Below, piece after piece: positions 23,119 through 29,959 of a DNA stretch of 31,811 nucleotides. The position numbers and the translations under genes are program-made. Numbering within the stretch: the stretch's first letter is position 1; the number at the start of each line of letters is the position of its first letter. Below the pieces are notes generated by a model. It worked only from the letters and a program-made list of their open reading frames with translations, was not told where the DNA came from and made no database searches. The stretch is from Spirochaetales bacterium (GTDB taxonomy: Bacteria > Spirochaetota > Spirochaetia > DSM-27196 > PWMO01). The stretch is from NCBI GenBank assembly GCA_007130025.1, contig SLTF01000184.1, positions 1 through 31,811 of the forward strand, in the 5' to 3' direction.

Positions 23119-23157
23119 AAAAAAACGACCGCCCCACGGTTTCCCGGAAGGCGGTCG
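23119..23157 (-). terminator. Rho-independent terminator after rpsD
   Basis: On the minus strand CGACCGCC (23157-23150) pairs perfectly with GGCGGTCG (23133-23126) around a 16-base loop, and is followed at once by seven Ts (23125-23119). Stem, GC content and T tract are all as expected. It ends the rpsD transcript 24 bases after the stop codon. Confidence 0.88.
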
Positions 23158-23180
23158 GCATGTGCGATTCGGGCGAAGCT

Positions 23181-23795
23181 CTACTTGGAGTAGAACTCGA
23201 CCACGAGTTGCTCTTCGGCGATCGTCGGGATGACGTCGCGGGTCGGCAACACGGTAACCGTTCCTACCAGACCGTCGCGCTCGAGTGAGAGCCACGGTGG
23301 CACGGGACGACCGGTATTCTCAGCGAGAAGACGGCGAAGAAGATCCTTGGTGGCCTTCTTCTCACGCGAGGCAACGACATCCGAGGCACGAACCAGGGCC
23401 GACGGAACGGTAACCTTACGGCCGTTAAGATGAATGTGTCCGTGACTGACCAACTGCCGCGCCTGCGAACGGCTTGCCGCGAGGCCGAGACGGTACACCA
23501 CGTTATCCAGTCGTCGCTCAAGAAGAATGAGCATGTTGTGACCGGTTACGCCCTTCATCGTCTTTGCCGCGGCAAACAGATTACGAAATTGCCGCTCCGA
23601 AAGTCCGTACGCAAATTTGATCTTCTGCTTTTCCATCAGCTGGCGACCGTACTCGGTCTGCCGCACCCTACCCTTCTTGGGCTCGCCGGGGCCGCTGGGT
23701 TTCTTCTTGAGAAGTCGATCGTATTTCGGGTTCCCGTAGATGTTGGTCCCCAACCGCCGTACAATCTTTCCTCTGGCGGTGCTATTCCTCGCCAT
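23181..23795 (-). CDS. rpsD: 30S ribosomal protein S4
   Basis: A 204-residue primary 16S rRNA-binding protein of the small subunit. The N-terminus has the usual basic start but no zinc CxxC motifs (zinc-independent form). It is followed by YGRQLMEKQKIKFAYGLSERQF and the S4 RNA-binding domain: LERRLDNVVYRLGLAASRSQARQLVSHGHI with LNGRKVTVPS. The end, EEQLVVEFYSK, is the normal conserved C-terminus. It stands alone here, not in the alpha operon with rpsK, rpsM and rpoA, which is seen in some lineages. The ATG at 23795 has AAGGAG upstream; a strong terminator follows the gene. It lies behind the helicase gene after an 84-bp gap in which no convincing promoter was found. Confidence 0.96.
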   Translation of the reverse strand: MARNSTARGKIVRRLGTNIYGNPKYDRLLKKKPSGPGEPKKGRVRQTEYGRQLMEKQKIKFAYGLSERQFRNLFAAAKTMKGVTGHNMLILLERRLDNVVYRLGLAASRSQARQLVSHGHIHLNGRKVTVPSALVRASDVVASREKKATKDLLRRLLAENTGRPVPPWLSLERDGLVGTVTVLPTRDVIPTIAEEQLVVEFYSK

Positions 23796-23879
23796 TCACA
23801 CGTCTCCTTATGCTGCCGGTAATGAGTACCGCATACGCTCGTCGTAGGTCGTTTAAACTACGCTACTTCCTGAAAAGTG

Positions 23880-25712
23880 TCAAGAACCGCCCTGCTTTCG
23901 ACGGAACAGCCCAAAGAGCCCCGACAGCACTCCCTTCTTTTCCGCGGGCTTCTGACTTGGTGGTCCACTGCGCTTGGCAGTGCCCTGAGGCTTGGAACCG
24001 GCGGGCTTCGCGGCGCTCGAGGGTGCCGCGGCACGGGAGGAGGACTGTCGGCCTCCCCGATCATCGCCCCGGCTACCACCGTGAGAACCCTTCGCGCCGG
24101 CGTTACTTCCGGACTGCTGCTGCGGCGAACCGGCTCCCTGTTCCGCGGGACGCCGGCCCCGACTGCGGCGGCGCTTTCGCTTGGGTCCCGATGCGCCTTC
24201 CGGTCCACCGGACTGGCGATTCCCTGCCTCGGGGGACGGGGAACGATTCCCTGCGTCGGAAGCGGGGGGCCGATGCCCGTCGCTTCGAGCGCCACTTCCG
24301 GCCCCGGTCGACTCTGCGGGGGCAAAATCTTCACCGTATTTGTCGCGATAGTAGGCAAGCCGATCCGAAACCGGCTCACTCGGTTTCGGCCGTCCCGCAC
24401 CGCGCGGACGCCGCGGTCCACGCTCCGGCCGAGGCTCGCTGCGGTGTGCGCCGTGGCCACCGTGCGCCGGATGTTCACCGCGCGGAGTGCGGTGACCGGG
24501 GCGGCCGGACCTCGTCGGGTGAGGGGCGCCGGCGCGGGTGCGCTGGTCTCGAGCAACCACGATGCGCTGGCCCGAGCTCTTGTCTTCACCGAGGTCTTCG
24601 TCGCTGTGCCGGACGATCGGGATCTTCATCCCGATCAGCTCCTCGATCGCTTCAAGGCCAAATACAAACCGTTCACACGCAAGGCTCACCGCCTTGCCCT
24701 GCTTCCCGGCTCGTGCCGTGCGGCCGATGCGGTGCACGTAGTTTTCCGGATCTTCAGGGATATCATAGTTAATGACCAGGTCGAGGTCATTCACGTGCAG
24801 TCCACGCGCGGCGACGTCGGTAGCCACCAGCACTTCGATCTCGCCGGCCTTCAGCTCGTCGATCAGCCGCAGACGCTGTCGCTGCGGAAGATCTCCGATG
24901 ATGAAACGGCTTTTGTAGCCGTTGATCTCAAGGCGACGGGAGATCTCCTCGCACATTCGTTTGGTGTTGGCAAAGACCAGCGAGGTCTCGGGCTTTTCGC
25001 GCTCCAGGATCCCCAGGAGCATCCCGAGCTTTTCGTTCATCGCGACGTGGTAGAGCTCCTGCGTTACCGTCTCAACGGTCATCTGCTCCGGCGTTACAAT
25101 GACCTCAACCGGATCGCTCATGTACTTCCACGCAATGTTGAGTACGCGGGTACTCATGGTCGCGCTGAAGAGCATGACCATGCGGTCCTTGGCGGGAAGC
25201 CGGCGGAAGACCTGCTGGATGTCAGGGTAAAACCCCATGTCGAAAAGGCGGTCGGCTTCGTCGATCACCACAAAGCGAACGTCCTGGAAGCCGAGCTTTC
25301 CCGATTTGACGAAGTCAAGCAACCGGCCGGGCGTCGCGATAAGGATCTGCGCCCCGTCGCGGATTGCCTCTTCCTGTTTGACGTACCCTACGCCGCCGTA
25401 GAAGCAGGCGGTACCAAACGGAAGGTGCTTCCCGAGCGTGATCGCTTCCTGCTCGATCTGGACGGCCAGCTCGCGGGTAGGGGCAAGAATCAGCGCCTTG
25501 CCACCGGCAAACTCGGGCTTCAGAAGATGATGGAAAATGGGGATGAGAAAGGTCGCGGTCTTCCCGGTGCCGGTCTGTGACTGTACGGTCACGTCACGGC
25601 CGGTCAGGCTGTGCGGGATGGTTCTTGCCTGTACCTCGGTACACTCAACAAAGCCCGCATCGTCAATTCCTTTTTGTACATCCGGATGCAGTTCAAGTTC
25701 ATGGAATCTCAT
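23880..25712 (-). CDS. DEAD-box ATP-dependent RNA helicase with long basic low-complexity tail
   Basis: A 610-residue helicase of the RhlB/RhlE/DeaD group. The core (1-370) has all motifs: Q-motif with F3 and Q28, motif I QTGTGKT (46-52), Ia PTRELA (78-83), Ib TPGR (127-130), II DEAD (151-154), III SAT (183-185), IV LVFANT, V ATDVAARGLHV and VI HRIGRTARAG (327-336). Residues about 380-610 are a disordered extension rich in Arg, Gly, Pro, Ser and His, with short patches such as RRSRGRRP and a final hydrophobic-basic FGLFRRKQGGS. It would bind RNA nonspecifically or recruit partners such as RNase E or ribosomes. Likely roles are ribosome assembly, mRNA decay or cold adaptation. The gene sits directly upstream of rpsD and has its own promoter just before the ATG. 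Confidence 0.93.
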   Translation of the reverse strand: MRFHELELHPDVQKGIDDAGFVECTEVQARTIPHSLTGRDVTVQSQTGTGKTATFLIPIFHHLLKPEFAGGKALILAPTRELAVQIEQEAITLGKHLPFGTACFYGGVGYVKQEEAIRDGAQILIATPGRLLDFVKSGKLGFQDVRFVVIDEADRLFDMGFYPDIQQVFRRLPAKDRMVMLFSATMSTRVLNIAWKYMSDPVEVIVTPEQMTVETVTQELYHVAMNEKLGMLLGILEREKPETSLVFANTKRMCEEISRRLEINGYKSRFIIGDLPQRQRLRLIDELKAGEIEVLVATDVAARGLHVNDLDLVINYDIPEDPENYVHRIGRTARAGKQGKAVSLACERFVFGLEAIEELIGMKIPIVRHSDEDLGEDKSSGQRIVVARDQRTRAGAPHPTRSGRPGHRTPRGEHPAHGGHGAHRSEPRPERGPRRPRGAGRPKPSEPVSDRLAYYRDKYGEDFAPAESTGAGSGARSDGHRPPASDAGNRSPSPEAGNRQSGGPEGASGPKRKRRRSRGRRPAEQGAGSPQQQSGSNAGAKGSHGGSRGDDRGGRQSSSRAAAPSSAAKPAGSKPQGTAKRSGPPSQKPAEKKGVLSGLFGLFRRKQGGS

Positions 25713-25719
25713 TGGCTAC

Positions 25720-25748
25720 AACATACTGTACGAGAAGAAAAAAGACAA
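25720..25748 (-). promoter_or_regulatory. Promoter placing +1 one base before the helicase ATG
   Basis: On the minus strand TTGTCT (25748-25743) and TATGTT (25725-25720) are exactly 17 bases apart, each with 4 of 6 consensus matches. The -10 ends 7 bases before the ATG (25712), so the expected +1 is 25713 or 25712. No Shine-Dalgarno precedes the gene. This suggests a leaderless or one-base-leader transcript. Confidence 0.5.
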
Positions 25749-25757
25749 TCGGTCGAC

Positions 25758-26417
25758 TCAGCGGACCCGACCGTTGGCCAGCAGCTGGTCGAGGTTGATC
25801 TCGGAGTATTCCTTGATCACCTGATCCGCGTTGGGAAGCTGATCCGCGTCGCCCACCCCCACGGCGTGCATGCCGGCGGCGAGCGCGGCTGCAATTCCGC
25901 TCTCCGCGTCCTCAAAGACCACGCACTGTTTGGTCGGGAGATTCCCCAGCCCTTCGTTGCAGAGCTGAAAGATCTGCGGATCGGGCTTGGTTCGCGTGAG
26001 GTCGTGGCCAGTCACCACCGCGTCAAAGAGCTCCTTGATGGAGAGGGCGGTCAGCACCCGGTCGGCGTTTTTGCTGGAGGAGCCCAGCGCCGTGGCGACG
26101 CCGCGATCGCGCACCCGCTTCACAAACTCCACGGCACCAGGATAGAGATCCTCATCGCTGATGTCGTCGAGCAGCGTCTGGTAGTAGCGGTTTTTGCGAT
26201 CGGCAAACTCCGCCTTCCGGTCATCCGAGACTTCGAGGCTGTTGTGGTCGAGGATGATCTGAAGCGACTGCATCCGCGAGACCCCGCGCAACTGGTGGTT
26301 GAGGGTCTCGTCAAATTTCCAGCCCTCTTCGTCGGCGAGTTTCTTCCAGCCGAGATAGTGATAGCGATCGGTGAATACAATCACCCCGTCGAGGTCAAAA
26401 ATGCACGCTTTGATCAT
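25758..26417 (-). CDS. pgmB: Beta-phosphoglucomutase (HAD superfamily)
   Basis: A 219-residue HAD phosphomutase that interconverts beta-glucose-1-phosphate and glucose-6-phosphate. The nucleophile and acid/base pair are D8 and D10 in IFDLDGVI. The cap segment has TDRYHYLGWKKLADEEG with H20 as in the Lactococcus enzyme, then RGVSRMQSL. The core continues with LGSSSKNADRVL (Ser/Thr motif), TRTKPDP (Lys motif, K144) and VFEDAESGIAAALAAGM (metal-binding E169/D170). These are the specific signatures of beta-PGM rather than general phosphoglycolate phosphatases. Normally it acts with maltose or trehalose phosphorylase, which is not present here. The ATG at 26417 has AAGGAGG upstream. It follows glnS by 43 bp on the same strand, so co-transcription is likely. 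Confidence 0.9.
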   Translation of the reverse strand: MIKACIFDLDGVIVFTDRYHYLGWKKLADEEGWKFDETLNHQLRGVSRMQSLQIILDHNSLEVSDDRKAEFADRKNRYYQTLLDDISDEDLYPGAVEFVKRVRDRGVATALGSSSKNADRVLTALSIKELFDAVVTGHDLTRTKPDPQIFQLCNEGLGNLPTKQCVVFEDAESGIAAALAAGMHAVGVGDADQLPNADQVIKEYSEINLDQLLANGRVR

Positions 26418-26460
26418 GGCGATCCTCCTTCGATGTGCTCTCCGGTGATCGACGAGTCCG

Positions 26461-28191
26461 CTACGCCGTCCCGCCGCCCTGTTCGATTTTGGCCCAACTG
26501 TCGCGAAGCGAAACCGTCCGATTGAAGACGGGACGTTCCGGCGAACTGTCGCGCGAGTCCGGGCAGAAATATCCCTGCCGCAGGAATTGAAAGGTGGTGC
26601 CGGCCGTGGCTTCCCGCAGCCCCGGTTCCACCTTGCAGCCGGTAAGCACCTGCAGCGACTGCGGGTTCAGAAAAGACTTGTAGTCCACATCTTCCCGCGC
26701 AGCCTGGTCGGACGGGTTCTCCACGGAGAAGAGCCGATCGTAGAGGCGAACCTCCGCATCCACCGCGTGTGCGGCCGAAACCCAGTGCAGGGTCCCCTTC
26801 ACCTTGCGCCCGTCGGGGGTGCTTCCACCGGCCGATTCCGGATCGTAGGTGCAGCGAAGCTCCGTGACCGCGCCGGTGACGGGATCCTTCACCACGTCGG
26901 TGCAGGTGATGTAGTAGGTGTGCTTGAGACGCACTTCGGAGCCCGGGGAGAGGCGGAAGAACTTCTTCGGCGGGTCTTCGCGGAAGTCATCGCGCTCGAT
27001 GTAGAGCTCCCGCGTGAACGGCAGCATCCGCGTTCCGGTTGTCGGGTCTTCCGGGTTGTTCTCCGCCTCGATCTGCTCGACCTTCCCCTCGGGATAGTTC
27101 TCGATCACCACCTTGATGGGATCGAGCACCGCCATCACGCGCGAAGCGCGGCGGTTGAGGTCTTCTCGCAGGTGAAACTCCAGCATCGCAATGTCGATCT
27201 GGCTGTTGGTCTTGGAGACGCCAATCGCGCGGCAGAAGCTGCGGATCGCCTCGGGCGGATAGCCGCGGCGGCGCATTCCACAGATGGTGGGCATGCGCGG
27301 ATCGTCCCAGCCGGAGACGTGGCCTTCGCGCACCAGCTCCAGCAGGCGGCGCTTGCTCATGACGGTGTAGCCGATGTTCAAACGGGCAAACTCGATCTGC
27401 CGCGGCCGGTTGGGCACCGCGGCCCCCAGGGCGTCGAGGCACCAGTCGTAGAGCGGCCGATGGTTCTCAAACTCGAGCGTGCAGATTGAGTGCGTGATGC
27501 CCTCGATCCAGTCCGACTGCCCGTGTGCCCAGTCGTAGGTCGGGTAGATGCACCAGGCGTCGCCGGTATTGGGATGATGCTGCCGCCGGATGCGGTAGAG
27601 CACCGGGTCGCGCATGGTGATGTTGGGGGCTGCCATGTCGATTTTGGCACGCAGCACCTTGCTCCCGTCGGGGAACTCCCCTGCCCGCATGCGGCGAAAG
27701 AGGTCGAGGTTCTCTTCCACGGAACGATCGCGAAACGGACTGTTGCTGCCCGCCTCGGTGGGCGTCCCCCGGGTTTCGCGGATCTGGTCGGCGCTCAGCT
27801 CGCACACGTAGGCGAGGCCCTTCTGAATGAGGGTTTCGGCAAACTGGTAGAGCTGTTCGAAGTAGTCTGAGGCGTAGTAGAGGCCGTCCCACTCGAAGCC
27901 GAGCCACCGAACGTCTTCCTGGATGGACTGGATATACTCCATCTCTTCTTTCTCGGGGTTGGTGTCGTCAAAGCGGAGGTTGCACTTCCCGCCGTACTGC
28001 TCGGCGATGCCAAAGTTGAGCACGATGGACTTTGCGTGGCCAATGTGGAGATAGCCGTTGGGCTCCGGTGGGAACCGGGTGTGCACCCTGCCCTCGTAGG
28101 TTCCGTCGACCATGTGCTGATCGATGATCGCCCGGATGAAGTCCGCTCCCGCGGAATCGCGTGCTGAGTCGTGGGTTGATTCGCTGTTCAT
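26461..28191 (-). CDS. glnS: Glutaminyl-tRNA synthetase
   Basis: A 576-residue class I synthetase that charges tRNA-Gln directly. The Rossmann fold has the HIGH motif in PNGYLHIGHAKS (HIGH 49-52), then LRFDDTNPEKE, DQIRETRGT, the substrate region YPTYDWAHGQSD, and the KMSKS equivalent VMSKRRLL (277-284). The C-terminal anticodon-binding beta-barrels contain the typical EAENNPEDP, RELYIERDDF and LRCTYDPES segments. Presence of GlnRS means that the transamidation route is not needed for Gln-tRNA. The start chosen is the ATG at 28191, which begins 38 residues closer to the family N-terminus than would a spurious upstream start; a second candidate lies 33 bases upstream in frame (28224). Confidence 0.95.
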   Translation of the reverse strand: MNSESTHDSARDSAGADFIRAIIDQHMVDGTYEGRVHTRFPPEPNGYLHIGHAKSIVLNFGIAEQYGGKCNLRFDDTNPEKEEMEYIQSIQEDVRWLGFEWDGLYYASDYFEQLYQFAETLIQKGLAYVCELSADQIRETRGTPTEAGSNSPFRDRSVEENLDLFRRMRAGEFPDGSKVLRAKIDMAAPNITMRDPVLYRIRRQHHPNTGDAWCIYPTYDWAHGQSDWIEGITHSICTLEFENHRPLYDWCLDALGAAVPNRPRQIEFARLNIGYTVMSKRRLLELVREGHVSGWDDPRMPTICGMRRRGYPPEAIRSFCRAIGVSKTNSQIDIAMLEFHLREDLNRRASRVMAVLDPIKVVIENYPEGKVEQIEAENNPEDPTTGTRMLPFTRELYIERDDFREDPPKKFFRLSPGSEVRLKHTYYITCTDVVKDPVTGAVTELRCTYDPESAGGSTPDGRKVKGTLHWVSAAHAVDAEVRLYDRLFSVENPSDQAAREDVDYKSFLNPQSLQVLTGCKVEPGLREATAGTTFQFLRQGYFCPDSRDSSPERPVFNRTVSLRDSWAKIEQGGGTA

Positions 28192-28246
28192 GCTGGTCTC
28201 ACTTGTTATTCGACAGTGCCCCATGAAGGGGAATCGGTCAAGGGGG

Positions 28247-28290
28247 TTGTGGGAGCCGGCGCGGGGCCGGCGCGAGGGACGTCCCGCGTT
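28247..28290. repeat. REP-like GC-rich palindromic element between glnS and the exported protein gene
   Basis: The 9-base unit GCCGGCGCG occurs at 28255-28263 and again at 28266-28274. Because GCCGGC is self-complementary, the two copies can form a hairpin with a five-base loop. A second perfect palindrome, GGGACGTCCC, lies at 28276-28285, and GTGGGA precedes the first stem. The layout (short conserved head plus GC-rich palindrome) is reminiscent of REP elements. Only one copy is in this window, so repeat status is untested; it may instead terminate the exported protein transcript. Confidence 0.4.
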
Positions 28291-28293
28291 GCC

Positions 28294-28935
28294 TCACAGA
28301 TCGTTCAGGAAGCGTTGCAGATCCGTGTCCCAGGTGTGGACCTCCGTTCCGGTCTCTTCCCAGTCGACCGTGGGGTTCCACGGCGGTCCGGATTCCTGGC
28401 GCAGGAGGATCGACACCGTGATGAGCAGATCGGGCGAGATGACCGCGGCCGCGGACTGCACCAGCGTAGACGCGTTGTCTCCCCGTTTGCGATCCAATCC
28501 GATGCGGATTGAGTCGCGAATCGTCCACGACCGGGTATCCAGGACGTGGATATCGTAGGCGGAGTCCGTGAACGAATCGCCGGACTCGTCCAGAAAGGTC
28601 ACCAGCAGGTCGATTCCATCAGCAAAGGCAATCCTCCCAACGGCGTACCCGTCGGGTGAAAAGCGATAGTCAAACCCAAAGGCGGGGGCAACCGAGCGCG
28701 GAAGGCGCCGGTATGGAATCCGGTCGGATTTTCCGGGAAAGGTCTCGGGTGTCGCAAAGGGGAGCGGCAGCAGCTCGGAGAAGGTCTGCGTAACGAGGCG
28801 CCGCTCGGCTTCACTGAGATCACGGGCGGTCGCCGACATCGGGACGATCAGGGCGACGAGAGTTGCCAGGCCAAGGGTGAAGCGGATCAGCGGAATACGG
28901 CTACGGGTCGGACGAGGGACGGGGGACGGGCTCAT
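28294..28935 (-). CDS. Exported protein of unknown function
   Basis: A 213-residue protein I do not recognise. It starts with a basic stretch (RPTRSR) and a hydrophobic core (about 17-34, FTLGLATLVALIVPMSA) and a likely signal-peptidase I site near ATARD, so it should be periplasmic. The mature part is beta-rich, with repeated strand-turn patterns (FDYRFSPDGYAVGRIAFADG, YDIHVLDTRSWTIRDSIRIG), no cysteine and no recognised enzyme motif. It ends LQRFLNDL. The ATG at 28935 has a strong AAGGAGG upstream. The gene is followed by a GC-rich palindromic element and then glnS on the same strand; no functional link is apparent. Confidence 0.7.
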   Translation of the reverse strand: MSPSPVPRPTRSRIPLIRFTLGLATLVALIVPMSATARDLSEAERRLVTQTFSELLPLPFATPETFPGKSDRIPYRRLPRSVAPAFGFDYRFSPDGYAVGRIAFADGIDLLVTFLDESGDSFTDSAYDIHVLDTRSWTIRDSIRIGLDRKRGDNASTLVQSAAAVISPDLLITVSILLRQESGPPWNPTVDWEETGTEVHTWDTDLQRFLNDL

Positions 28936-29018
28936 CGGGTGCCACCTCCTTCACGGTGTTGCACGGCATGGTACCGGGGAGGACGGCGTATGGCAAGCCG
29001 AGATTTCCACGAACGCGC

Positions 29019-29047
29019 TTGACGGCATCGGCGACACTTGCTATATT
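29019..29047 (+). promoter_or_regulatory. Promoter upstream of tetR
   Basis: TTGACG (29019-29024, 5 of 6) and TATATT (29042-29047, 5 of 6) are 17 bases apart, the best promoter geometry in the window. The expected +1 is 29054, which is the A of an ATG opening an 18-codon ORF. The palindromic operator lies directly downstream at 29061-29076, a position suited to repression. Confidence 0.65.
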
Positions 29048-29053
29048 GAGTTT

Positions 29054-29110
29054 ATGAAGTTAGTGAACGTTAACTACTATTGTCCTGCAAGGACTCCGGA
29101 GCCCTCTTGA
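29054..29110 (+). CDS. Possible 18-residue leader peptide ORF, leaderless, coupled to tetR
   Basis: The ATG coincides with the predicted +1, and the frame encodes MKLVNVNYYCPARTPEPS. Its TGA overlaps the tetR ATG by one base (TGATG), a normal coupling arrangement. The operator is inside its codons 3-8. It could be translated as a leader peptide that feeds ribosomes to tetR, or it may be a coincidence; tetR has its own GGAG eight bases before its ATG. There is no conservation data. Confidence 0.35.
   Translation: MKLVNVNYYCPARTPEPS
29061..29076. promoter_or_regulatory. Palindromic operator 1 (TetR-type) upstream of tetR
   Basis: TAGTGAACGTTAACTA is a 16-base palindrome around AACGTT with a single mismatched pair. 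It begins 7 bases after the predicted transcription start of tetR. A near copy with the same core lies in front of the RND pump genes, so both are probably bound by the TetR protein. Confidence 0.65.
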
Positions 29111-29697
29111 TGCCGGTGCTGACCAGCCGACAGAACGAAATCATTGAGGCGGCAATTCGAATCATCTCGCGAAAAGGAATTCAGGAGTTCACCATCCGGA
29201 GCCTGTCGCGGGAGCTCGGGATTTCGGAACCTGCCATCTACCGCCACTTCGAAAGCAAGACCGACATCCTCGCTGCGTTACTCGAGTTTCTTCACGCCGA
29301 TACCATTGCGACCTTCGACACGGTCAGCGGCGACGGCCCCGCGCTGGCGCAGCTTGAACAGTACTTCTCGCTGCTGTTTCTGCGACTGCAAGAGCGACCC
29401 GCGGTGGCGGCGGTGGTGTTTTCCGACGAGGTGTTCCTGAACGAGGAACGGCTGGCCGCCACCGTGCGGGCGCTGGTGGAGCTGACCATCGACAACACCA
29501 CCCGACTGCTGACACACGCAAAACAAAACGCCGAGATTCCCGCCGACGTGGATGAATACGACCTGGCGACCCTTCTCTCCGGCGGCGTCCGCTTGCTGGT
29601 ACGCCGCTGGCACATGGATTCGGGGTCCTGGAACCTGTGCGAGCGAGGGAGCCGTGTGATTCAGACCTTCATCAGACTGATCGATATCCGGACATGA
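29110..29697 (+). CDS. TetR-family transcriptional repressor, probable regulator of the adjacent RND pump
   Basis: A 195-residue regulator. The N-terminal DNA-binding domain runs from RQNEIIEAAIRIISRKG through the helix-turn-helix FTIRSLSRELGISEPAIYRHFESKTDIL (about 27-53), which is the classic TetR pattern. The C-terminal ligand-binding domain is helical and resembles the TetR_C family seen in AcrR-like regulators (FLNEERLAATVRALVELTIDN ... LATLLSGGVRLLVRRWHM). The gene stands between two copies of the same palindrome, one in its own promoter region and one ahead of the adaptor/pump genes, which points to autoregulation and control of efflux. The ATG at 29110 is preferred because GGAG lies eight bases upstream and the HTH begins at the right distance. 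Confidence 0.88.
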   Translation: MPVLTSRQNEIIEAAIRIISRKGIQEFTIRSLSRELGISEPAIYRHFESKTDILAALLEFLHADTIATFDTVSGDGPALAQLEQYFSLLFLRLQERPAVAAVVFSDEVFLNEERLAATVRALVELTIDNTTRLLTHAKQNAEIPADVDEYDLATLLSGGVRLLVRRWHMDSGSWNLCERGSRVIQTFIRLIDIRT

Positions 29698-29738
29698 ACG
29701 CCGGCGGAATTGGGGAACGGGTGCGCCTTCGCCTGAAA

Positions 29739-29758
29739 GTTAGCGAACGTTACCTAAC
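29739..29758. promoter_or_regulatory. Palindromic operator 2 (TetR-type) upstream of the RND efflux genes
   Basis: GTTAGCGAACGTTACCTAAC is a 20-base palindrome with two mismatched pairs next to the central AACGTT. It shares GTTAG.GAACGTTA.CTA with operator 1. It lies about 200 bp before the adaptor start; no clear -35/-10 pair could be assigned next to it. Confidence 0.65.
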
Positions 29759-29802
29759 AGAATAGGCAGAAGAACGGTAGGAGGCGATGTGAGAACCTTC
29801 TG

Positions 29803-29901
29803 ATGGGCCTCGTACGTGCAGCGATCATTTCAGCGCTACCGGCACAGCCGGTTCCTCTGCCCGAGGGCGAGGTGATTGAACGGCCTCATCCCTTCGGTTA
29901 A
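29803..29901 (+). other. Untranslated region of the pump operon, with a doubtful 32-codon ORF
   Basis: The 262 bases between tetR and the adaptor hold operator 2, a strong TAGGAGG (29778-29784) followed at once by a start-stop ATGTGA (29787-29792), and then an ORF of 32 codons (29803-29901, beginning MGLVRAAIISALPAQ). The ribosome site is too far from that ORF's ATG. I cannot tell whether this is a leader, the remnant of a gene, or noise. Confidence 0.2.
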
Positions 29902-29959
29902 ATGAGCGCTACGCCTGCACCATCACGCGTATCAGATACGAGTACGCGACAGGAGAACG

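Noticed and set aside
23877..25580. 567-codon plus-strand ORF antisense to the helicase
   Set aside because: Antisense of a complete DEAD-box helicase; its existence follows from GC codon bias.
29698..29959. A small gene (for example an outer-membrane channel remnant) between tetR and the adaptor
   Set aside because: Only a 32-codon frame without a usable ribosome site; no similarity to a TolC-type protein.
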